Made by a program: the position numbers and the translations under genes. A stretch of DNA of 64,000 nucleotides from Haematobia irritans (Eukaryota > Arthropoda > Insecta > Diptera > Muscidae): positions 262,750,070-262,814,069 of the forward strand of contig NC_134397.1 of the NCBI RefSeq assembly GCF_050003625.1, read 5' to 3'. Each line of letters begins with the position of its first letter. Position 1 is the first letter of the stretch. The notes below the pieces were generated by a model, which was not told the DNA's origin, searched no databases, and worked only from the letters and a program-made list of their open reading frames with translations. Shown here piece after piece: positions 45,704 through 55,700 of the stretch.

Positions 45704-46924
45704 TAAAATATTTTTCGTCAAAATCGTCAAGTCGTCACATAAAATTCGTCGAAAAATCGTCACCCATGAAATAGTCGAAAACAACGATTTGGGAGGAAAA
45801 TAAACGTTTTATTCAAAATAAAGGCATTGCAAAAGCCATTTTAATTCACTTTTATTATATTCTTCAAACGAATTTAAATTAATTTTAGTTGATCATGTAT
45901 AAATCGTATTATTATTACAATTTATTTAGCATAACTTGGCTTATCGGTTATGAATAAAGTTATTTTAACTAAATAGATTTCATTACATTCAGAATTATTT
46001 AGCTTTAAGTAGTTTTTGGACACAAGAATATCTTGTAAATTTTAAGTTTCAAAGGAATTCCGAATTTTAGTTTTATTTATATTGATTGCTTTGAAAATTA
46101 TTTCTACATTGGAGACGAATGGGACCATGTAGGAAGTCTGGGGTCTAGTGTCTCAAAGTCACCACTTTTGTCAACTATTATGGTGACGTAGTCAACAAAT
46201 GGTCTACACTTGCTTTTTTGGGTAGACATTTTTGACAGCTGTAAGTCTTCTTATTATTAATTTTTCTCCTTTTTTTGATTGTGAAAGTTTTTATTAAGAA
46301 AAAAATTGGTGAAACTAAAAAAATGTCTTCTAAAAGTGTTACCTAGGACTTTACAGGAAATATGGAAGGCCACAGAATTTCATCAATTCCTCGTGTATTG
46401 CAGTATAATTGTGCTTAAGTATTGGCGGAGCTCAAAGTGTTATTGGACAGGATAGTCTCCCAAAATGCTGTAAAAAACAACTTAGTGGACATATTTCCTA
46501 ATAAGAGCGTGGAATTAATTTAAGGAATTTGATTATTGTTTTCCAAGGCAAGCAGACCCATACGTATTTTGAATGAAAACAAATTTGTGCAAATAATCAT
46601 TTATATCTACATTTTAATAGAAACGGAATATCATAACACTTCTTGCCGGAAACACAGAAAGAAATCTGTATGAAATGTTTAGTCAAGAAATTATTATGAA
46701 TTTCAATGTATATGGGTCTTTCTGAAAACAACGATTACGAGATTATGGCGGCTATGATAGGTAAAATGTTTTCAATGTATTGTATTATATATTATTAATT
46801 TTTATATTTTCAGACATTATTTCCAATTTTGCAGAATTCCCAGATAAATGTATAAAAGCAGACCTAAAGACCTGATTTTAATTAAAATATTTTTTTAATA
46901 ATAATTTTATTTTTAATTTTATAT
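45704..46924. other. Interior of the hAT composite, no gene recognised
   Basis: Starts with ATCGTCAA subterminal repeats, then AT-rich DNA. I find no BED finger or hAT dimerisation motif in any frame, although a decayed transposase cannot be excluded. Confidence 0.4.
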
Positions 46925-48210
46925 AAAGGGTGATACGGTCAAAATTTGGTCAAGGGAAAACGCGTGTAAATCGGTGAAATCATTTATTTAAAAAATCAAA
47001 TTAAATTTATTTTTCAAGTTCAATTAGTATAAAATTCAGGAAAAATATTCAGTTAGGCTTTCGCTTTTCCAAATCCGAATTGTCGGGCCTCACGGTTGAC
47101 ACCTGCCATCAGATTTTGTACAGCCACCTTGTCCACCTTCTTCGCCGCAGAAAGCCAGTTTGCCTTGAACTGCTGCTCGTCCTTAGCAGTTTTTTTGGTC
47201 TTCTTTAGGTTCCGCTTGACAATAGCCCAGAATTTCTCAATTGGGCGGAGCTCTGGCGTGTTGGGAGAGTTCTTGTCCTTGGGAACCAGCTGCACGTTTT
47301 TGGCGGCGTACCACTCCATGGCCTTTTTACCGTAATGGCAAGATGCGAAATCCGGCCAAAACAGTACGGAACAACCGTGTTTCTTGAGGAAAGGCAGCAG
47401 ACGTTTATTCAAACACTCTTTCACGTAAATTTCCTGGTTGTCAGTCCCGGAAGCTATGAAAATGCTGCTTTTCAAGCCACAGGTACAGATGGCTTGCCAA
47501 ACCAGATATTTCTTTGCGAACTTTGACAGTTTTATGTGCTTGAAAATATCTGCTACTTTTCCCCTTCCTTTTGCCGTATAAAACTCCTGTCCCGGAAGCT
47601 GCTTGTAGTCGGCTTTGACGTAGGTTTCGTCGTCCTTTACCATGCAGTCAAATTTCGTCAGCATCGTCGTGTACAGCCTCCGGGATCGCGCTTTGGCCGT
47701 CGTATTTTGTTTATCATCGCGATTTGGAGTCATTCAACTTCTTGTAAGTCGATAGTCCGGCGAGTTTTTTGACTCGATGCACGGTTGTAGACGATACACC
47801 CAGCTTATTTGCGGCATCTCGGAGAGAGAGGTTAGGGTTTCGCTTGAAACTACCGGCAACTCTCTTTGTCGTCTCAGCGGCTTCCGGTTTTCGATTTCCC
47901 CCCGATCCAGACTTCCTGGCTGTCGACAAACGTTTTACACTTTAATTACATTCGTAACGGTTGATTTGGCAACTTTTAGCGATTTTGCCAGCTTTGTGTG
48001 CGAGTAGCTCGGATTTTCGCGATGCGCGAGCAAAATTTTGCTCGCGCTGCTCTTCTTGCTTGGACGGCATTTTGACAACTGAAGAGTGAACTCCAAAATC
48101 AAAATAGGAGCAACATTCTACACACACACCTTCAAAATGAGGGGTGTTCAGGTTTTTTAAATGCAAAATTGAAAGAAATACGTCAAGTTTATAATGACCA
48201 AATTTTGACA
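46925..48210 (-). mobile_element. ITmD37E-like (DD37E) mariner-superfamily element, degraded
   Basis: Left end AAGGGTGATACGGTCAAAAT, then TTTGGTCAAGGGAAAACGCG, is well kept after TATA. The right end is worn: GACCAAATTTTGAC at 48196-48209 is recognisable and the last ~12 bp are lost. It contains the transposase pseudogene. Confidence 0.85.
47053..48070 (-). pseudogene. DD37E transposase pseudogene, at least two frame breaks
   Basis: ATG at 48070 begins MPSKQEEQREQNFARAS, stopping at 47942; a second frame at 47929-47714 holds RKPEAAETTKRVAGSF and the helix-turn-helix NLSLRDAANKLGVSSTTVHR; a third from 47733 to 47053 carries the catalytic domain. KDDETYVKAD, WPDFASCHYGKK and LRPIEKFW give D, D and E with 37 residues between the last two, the DD37E spacing known from mosquito ITmD37E. 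About 35 residues around the first break are missing. Catalytic residues survive but the frame does not, so it cannot make active enzyme. Confidence 0.9.
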
Positions 48211-48753
48211 AATTTTGAAAGTAACCCGTTTTATTTCCAAAAAATCCCACAGTGTTGACTAAAGTAGCGACAAAGTACTACTGATTCATTAGTTCCAATG
48301 TATCAATATCGTTCCATAAGTACCATCTAATCAGTAGTTCTACTGTCATTAGTGGATTTTCAATGACAAGCATATGTTAAATGTCTATAGCAAAATACAT
48401 TGTGTGGGGTATACTTTGTCAGTAGTGAATCACTACAGTTTCACTATTGACATTTCCTACTGGGTAGCTACAAATTGCCATAGTATTGAGATTAAAAAAT
48501 GCTTGTTTACAGTACAACTTTTGAAAAATCGCCAACTTATAACTAAGTTACTTTAAAAAATCGTCAAATTGTCATAACAATTTTTAAAATTAAACACTTG
48601 AGTCGAACATTTTTAAAAATCGTCAACTCATAACTACGTTGGTTAAAATCGTCGTCAAAACGTCAGAGGTCAAATTTACCATCAAAAATCGTCAAAATAA
48701 CGAAAAATCATCAAAGTTGGCACCGCTGACCACAGCTTTTGAACCTATCTCTT

Positions 48754-48781
<28 letters not shown>
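48754..48781 (+). repeat. (GA)n microsatellite
   Basis: About 14 AG dinucleotides just outside the right end of the hAT composite. Confidence 0.95.
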
Positions 48782-48784
<3 letters not shown>

Positions 48785-49239
48785 TTCCATCCAACATACC
48801 TACCTTAACCAGATACGACGAGGAATTTCAAAGGAAACTATCGTATTTGATCGAGGGATGTGGATATTTAAGATTTTTCGCGCCTCATATGTTTGTTATT
48901 TTCCATGACACTCTAAAAAACTGTAATTTGACGTATTTGATACAAATGTTCTAGAAAAATCTGAAGTGAATGTATATCTGTGGCTTATCCTACAAAATTT
49001 ATAGATGTAAAGTAAAATGCAAATTAAATTGTTTATCAACGTTTTCTAAACTTTTTATGTTAATCGTGTCTATTTAATGATGATATTCATATCAGTAATG
49101 CATCAGAATAAGTGTTTGTATATTTGAAAACGTGCTAGATAAGATTATTTTATTTAAAAAAAAAATAAAACTACAATATTCTATCTCTATCGATTCAATT
49201 CAATCAAAGTGTACGTATAATGAGTCATCAATAGTTGAT
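48782..49239 (-). other. 3' flank of Spag1
   Basis: AT-rich DNA including the probable Spag1 3' UTR and its AATAAA. No other feature. Confidence 0.4.
49149..49154 (-). promoter_or_regulatory. Candidate polyadenylation signal of Spag1
   Basis: AATAAA on the minus strand about 86 nt past the stop codon, a normal distance for a fly 3' UTR. Confidence 0.45.
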
Positions 49240-49782
49240 CTATATTTCTTCAATTAGTATTTTAACCTGGCTAGATGATTTTCCAATTGATGGTCCAGGG
49301 ATCCTTAATGAAGGTATTATCTCAGATTTTTCATTTGGCTTTATTTGTCCATTTTCCAATTTCTTTGAATTATTTTCAGAACATTTGCGTGAATTTTTCT
49401 GCTCTGATTTTGTTGTCGAAATTGTCTGTAGTTTACCCAAAGTTTCAGCCGCTTTTATGATTTTATTCTTGACAATACGATTTGGTTTAATCAATTCGGC
49501 CAAATCATAATTTTTTTTCGAATTACTTTCATTGCTAGATGCCTTAGATGAAACGTTCGTGGTGATGGTTGTTGTCTTGGCTTTAATTTCTTTGATTGTG
49601 TTTTGATTTGAGGGAATTTTTTTTACCTCAGAGTCCTTTAAAGATCCTTCATCAATTATCTGAAGACGTGTAGCATTCGGTGGTGGTAAATCTTCGAATT
49701 GTTTTCTTAATTCTGTAGTAGCTTTGAGAGCAACAGCATTTTCTGGATCCAATTGCAAAACATTGATATACAGTTGATAGGA
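49240..49782 (-). CDS. Spag1: Spag1 exon 5, last TPR helix and C-terminal tail
   Basis: Acceptor CACTTTCAG at 49783. It begins SYQLYINVLQLDPENAVAL, closing the TPR block, then a low-complexity Lys/Ser/Asn/Thr tail without a recognised domain. Stop codon at 49242-49240. Confidence 0.85.
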   Translation of the reverse strand, partial: SYQLYINVLQLDPENAVALKATTELRKQFEDLPPPNATRLQIIDEGSLKDSEVKKIPSNQNTIKEIKAKTTTITTNVSSKASSNESNSKKNYDLAELIKPNRIVKNKIIKAAETLGKLQTISTTKSEQKNSRKCSENNSKKLENGQIKPNEKSEIIPSLRIPGPSIGKSSSQVKILIEEI

Positions 49783-52700
49783 CTGAAAGTGCACAGAAAA
49801 AAAAATGTACAAACATTTTTCCAATTAAAGTCTTAATTCAGTTTTAAAAAGATATTCAATTAAAAATTTTATTTATTAAAAAAAAAAATTTTTAATTGAT
49901 ACAAAAATCAATCATAACAAGTAAGGGAAGTCTAAAGTCGGGCGGGGCCGACTATATTATACCCTGCACCACTTTGTAGATCTAAATTTTCGATACCATA
50001 TCACATCCGTCAAATGTGTTGGGGGCTACATATAAAGGTTTGTCCCAAATACATACATTTAAATATCACTCGATTTGGACAGAATTTGATAGACTTTTAC
50101 AAAATCTATAGACTCACAATTTAAGTTGGCTAATGCACTAGGGTGGAACACAATTTTAGTAAAAAAAAATATGAGAAACATTTAAATCTGAAGCAATTTT
50201 AAGGAAATTTCGCAAAAGTTTATTTATGATTTATCGCTCGATATATATGTATTAGAAGTTTAGGAAAATTAGAGTCATTTTTACAACTTTTCGACTAAAC
50301 AGTGGCGATTTAACAAGGAAAATGTTGGTATTTTGACCATTTTTGTCGAAATCAGAAAAACATATATATGGGAGCTATATCTAAATCTGAACCGATTTCA
50401 ATCAAATTTTGCACACATGACTATATTACTAATTGTACTCCTAGTGGAAAATTTCAACCAAATTGGGCAAAAACTCTGGCTTCTGGGGCCATATAAGCCC
50501 ATATCGGGCGAAAAATATATATGGAAGCTATATCTAGGTTAGGTTAGGTTAGGTTAACCTAAGCTATATCTAACTCTGAACCGATTTCAATCAAATTTGG
50601 CACACATGACTACCAATTGTACTCCTTGTGCAAAATTTCAAGCTAATCGGGATATAACTCTGGCTTCTGGGTCCATATAAGTGCATATCGGGCGAAAGAT
50701 ATATATGGGAGCTATATCTAAATCTGAATAGATTTCAACCAAATTTGGCACGCATAGCTACAATGCTAAATCTATTCCCTGTGCAAAATTTCAACCAAAT
50801 TGGGCCAAAACTCTGGCTTTTAAGACCATATTAGTCCATATCGGGCGAAAGATATATATGGGAGCTATATCTAAATCTGAACCGATTTCAATAAAATTTT
50901 GCTCACTTGACTATACTACTAATTGTACTCCTACCAAATTCGGCCAAAAATCCGGCTTCTGGGGCCATATAAGTCCATTTCGGGCGAAAGATATATGGGC
51001 GCCACAGTGTGGCTCAGGGTATAGAAATTAATAGTATCAATTAATATTTTAAATGAACCAATTAATTTTTTAATTGATAATATCATTTCTGTGATTGAAG
51101 ACATTTCAATTAAAAATTAATTGAATCAATTAATTGTGCAGGGGAAATTTATATGTATAAATTAAATTCGAAAATTTATATATTTTATCACTGATAGATC
51201 GTAAAATCATTCTAATGAAAAACTTCATAAAAATTGAGCCTAAGCTACAATTCCAATATTATGGAATATTATATAATGACATTATTCGTGAATATACTGA
51301 TTTTTCTACTAAATATCAAAACATTTCAAACTATTATCGAACATTTTCATGGCTCTAATGAATAATTGTAGTTACATAGAAAAAATATAACCAAAATATT
51401 TCCAATTAAAAAGTTGATTTTCATTTTCAATCAACTTTTTAATTACTATAATAAATTTAATACAAATATTTAAAAACTTTTAAATGACACAATTAATTTT
51501 TTTTTTATATTTTTTGCGGGCGGGTTTATTTTCTTAATTGCATTTTTTGTTTTAATTTCATAAAATATTTATTAATTTCATAAAATTTTTACATTTCAAT
51601 TGCAAATATTTTGGTTATATTGTTTCTCTATGTTGTCTTGGACTAACTATCCTACGTGTATAGTAAATTACCTCTCTTCTTCTGCCATATGCATAGTTTG
51701 ATTCAGCCAAACGCAAACGTGCCTTCAAATTTGTCGGCTCCAATTTGAGACAAGCCTCACAATCGCTGATGGCTTCATAGAATTTTTTCTGTTTAAAATC
51801 TGAAAACATATACCAAACGTCAATGAAAACACACACAATTTTCAAAAAAAATGTTACAGTTGTCATACACACAAAAAAATTTCACGAAAATTTTTCCAAT
51901 TAAAATTTTAATTGAGTTTTAAAAAATATTCAATTAAAAAAAAAAAACAAAAATCAATCACAAAAATAATAGTATCAATTAATTTTTTAATTGGATCAAT
52001 TAACTTTTTAATTAAACTTCAATTAATTTTTTAATTGATACTATCATACTATCCGTGATTGAAGACATTTCAATTAAAAATTAATTGGATCAATTAATTT
52101 CGTGATTGAATCAGAAAAAAAAAATTTTGTGTGTACATACATGTCACAGCACGATTATTATAAGGTCCAACAGCTTTTTCGGGATACACTTGAATTGCTT
52201 TAGTATATTCCGCTAAAGCATTGTCATATTCTTTAGCACGAAAAAATTCATTTCCTCGTAAACGATATCTGTAATAAGATAGAATTGAATTAGTAAATTA
52301 GATTAAAAATAAAATTGAAAACAATTAAAAAATTTATTGAAAAAATTGAATTTTTGCAAAATATTATTGCAATAGAAAATTTTTTCAAAATTTTATTTCT
52401 ATAGAAAATTTTTGTAAAATTTTATTTCTATAGAAAATTGTTGTAAAAATTTAATTCTATAGAAAATTTTTGCTAAATTGTATTTCTATAGAAAGTTTTT
52501 GCAAAATTTTATTTCTATAGAAAATTTTGTCAAAAGTCTATTTCTATGGAAAATTTTTGCAAAAATTTTATTTCTATAGAAAATTTTTGTCAAAATATTA
52601 TTTCTATAGAAAATTTTATCAAAATTTTATTTCTATAGAAAATTTTATCAAAATTTTATTTCTATAGAAAATTTTGTCAAAATTTTATTTCTATAGAACA

Positions 52701-55700
52701 TTTTATCAAAATTTTATTTCTGTACAACATTTTGTCAAAATTTTATTTCTATAGAAAATATTGTAAAAATTGTATTTCCATAAAAAAATAACAGATTGTT
52801 AGCATTTTATATCCATCGAAATAGAAAATTTTGTCAAAACTTTATTTCTATAGAAAATTTTTGCTAAATTTTATTTCTATAGAAAAATTTTGTAAAATTT
52901 TATTTCTATAGAAAATTGTTGTAAAAATTTAATTCTATAGAAAATTTTTGCAAAATTGTATTTCTATAGAAAGTTTTTGCAAAATTTTATTTCTATAGAA
53001 AATTTTGTCAAAAGTCTATTTCAATGGAAATTTTTTGCAAAATTTTATTTCTATAGAAAAATTTTGTCAAAATATTATTTCTATAGAAAATTTTGTCAAT
53101 TTTATTTCTATAGAAAATTTTGTCAAAATTTTATTTCTATAGAACATTTTATCAATATTTTATTTCTGTACAACATTTTGTCAAAATTTTATTTCTATAG
53201 AAAATTTTGTCAAAATTTTATTTCTATAGAAAATTTTGTCAAAATTTTATTTCTGTATAAAATTTTGTCAAAATTTTATTTCTATAGAAAATTTTGTCAA
53301 AATTTTATTTCTATAGAAAATTTTGTCAAAATTTCATTTCTGTATAAAATTTTGTCAAAATTTTATTTCTATAGAAAATTTTGTCAAAATTTTATTTCTA
53401 TAGAAAATTTTGTCAATTTTATTTCTATAGAAAATTTTATCACAATTTTATTTCTATAGAAAATTTTATCAAAATTTTATTTCTATAGAAAATTTTGTCA
53501 AAATTTTATTTCTATAGAAAATTTTCTAAAAATTTTATTTCCATAGAAAATTTGTCAAAATTGTATTTCTATAGAAAATTTTGTCAAAATTTTATTTCTA
53601 TAGAACATTTTGTCACAATTTAATTTCTATAGAAAATTTTGTCAAAATTTTATTTCTATAGAAAATTTTGTCAAAATTGTATTTCGTTTTGTTTTGTTAT
53701 TGTTGGTTTTGTTCTTTAATCATTGTTGTTGTTTTTTTATCTTTCAGCTTAAAACCATACATTGACTAAATTACAAGTGTAGCTTAACCAACAGAGGAAA
53801 AGAATGTTTGTCAAATTTATTTGGGCAAATCCCTATAGACTGCAAAATGGTTGGATGGACGCACGTTTCGGAATTATCACATTCCTCTACTTGCAGCAAA
53901 ACTATAAACCAATTATCAGAATAAATTCGGGTAGTTCACTAAACCCAAAGTGAACCACACTCGAACCCTCCAAAAAAGGTTTATGATAGTTGGCCTTTGC
54001 CTAAATAAATCTTTGTACAAATATTTCCTTTAATTTTTATGAAAAAATTTTCTCAAAATTTTATTTCTATAGAAAATTTTGTCATTTTTATTTCTATAGA
54101 AAATTTTGTCAAAATTTTATTTCTATAGAAAATTTTGTAAAAATTTTGTTTCTGTAAATTTCCTAAAAATTTTGTTTTTATAGAGCCTTTTGTCAAAATT
54201 TTGTTTCCGTAGACACTTTTATCGAAATTTTATTTCTGTAGAAAATGTTGTCAAAATTTTATTTCCATAGAAAATTATATCAAATTTTAATTTCCATAGA
54301 AAATGTTGTCCAAGTTTTATTTCAATAGGAAATTTTGTCAAAATTTTATTTCTATAGAAAATTTTATTTCTGTAGAAAAAATTATTTTAATTTCTATGGA
54401 AAATTTTTTAAAAAGAAAAAATTTCTATAGAAAATTTTTCTACCCGTGTAAAAATCGGTGGATCTGATCATATATAATTATATCAAAGTCTATCTAATTA
54501 TATTTGATCATATATGGTTGCAGATATAATTAGATCTACATAGATATGACACATATTGTGTTATATATGATTAGATATAATGCCAGATCTCAGCATATAT
54601 ATTGTTATATCTAATTATATAAACAATATCTAATAAGATATAAATGTATATATTTATATATGGCATCATATCTAATTGCATCTAGCATATATTAGACCAT
54701 ATCTAATCGTACATGTATGACAATAAATCAAACACTAGTATTGGAAATAGCAAACATTTTTTTTATTTTTCACATTTATATGTCATACAATGTTTTCCAT
54801 ATAATTTCTCAAATTATTTAACAAAGTACTTTAATAGCACATCGGTATCTTTCAAAGTCTTATTTGAGATTTTTCGTAAAAGTAAATTGTTTAAACATAC
54901 TGCAAGTAAAATCCAATGTTGATAATACTCTTCTGGCAGTATGGAGGAAAGCGTTGGTATTGAGTAAAAAAGTATCCAATAATAAATTTCAGTTGCTTTG
55001 ATAATATTTAGAATTTCAGGGGGGTTCAACCAGTTCATCCAGTACGCTTCCCGAAGATAAGTTTAAAGATTCTACGTATGTATAAAATAACGCCTTGATT
55101 TGAAATCAAAAATCTGTAGATTTTTACCACCATTACTCAAATGATTACGAAAAGTAAAATCTGGAAATTTTTGCTTTCAGTTTCAAGCAATTTTCATACT
55201 CAGTGCGCCTTCTATACCCTCAGGAAGTGAAATCGGTTTATATGGAGGCTAAATCCGTTACAATTTCAAGCAAATCAGATGAAACTACGGTTAAAATAAG
55301 CCCAAAGAGTTAAATCGGGAGATCAGTCTATATGGGTGCTATGCCAAAAACATGCACCGATACCCACCAAATTCAGCACACCTAATTGTGGTTCCTAAAA
55401 ACGTACAGAATCTAGACCCAAAATCGGACGGCGGGTTTATAAGGGGGATATATCAATAACTGTACCGATACACAGTATAAAATACGGTTTTTAGAAGCTC
55501 AAGACCCCAAATCGGTGGATCGGTTTATATGGGAGCTATATCAAAATATTGACCGATATAGCCCACCTTCGAACTTGGCCTGCTTGCAGAAAAAAACGAA
55601 TCTGTGCCAAATTTCAGGACAATAGCGCCATTATTGAAGACTGTAACGTGATTACAACAGACATTCTTATATCGTCTTACAATTTCTCCCTGATCAAGAA

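Larger units (their letters stand above)
44220..48728. mobile_element. hAT-like composite element, 4.5 kb with nested insertions
   Basis: Ends CAGTGGCGCCAAAT and, inverted, CAGCGGTGCCAACT, with an 8-bp target duplication ACCATAGC / ACCACAGC (44212-44219, 48729-48736; 7 of 8). Subterminal arrays of ATCGTCAA words at 45715-45790 and 48545-48715. The interior holds C2 with a SINE and the DD37E element; no hAT transposase remains. Confidence 0.78.
49795..51142. mobile_element. AATTAATT MITE split by element A5
   Basis: Left part 49795-49916 (CACAGAAAAAAAAATG, CCAATTAAAGTCTTAATT) and right part 51025-51142 (AATAGTATCAATTAATATT, CATTTCTGTGATTGAAG) join to the same order as the intact copy at 51868-52133. 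It lies in the last intron of Spag1. Confidence 0.78.

Noticed and set aside
47096..47772. Plus-strand frames over the DD37E transposase
   Set aside because: Antisense shadows of the transposase coding sequence on the minus strand.
49235..49510. Plus-strand 91-codon frame
   Set aside because: Antisense of Spag1 exon 5, whose splice sites and TPR sequence are convincing.
50536..50561. Interstitial telomere
   Set aside because: Only 26 bp, flanked by a 10-bp duplication and identical to the SINE tail; Diptera do not use TTAGG telomeres.
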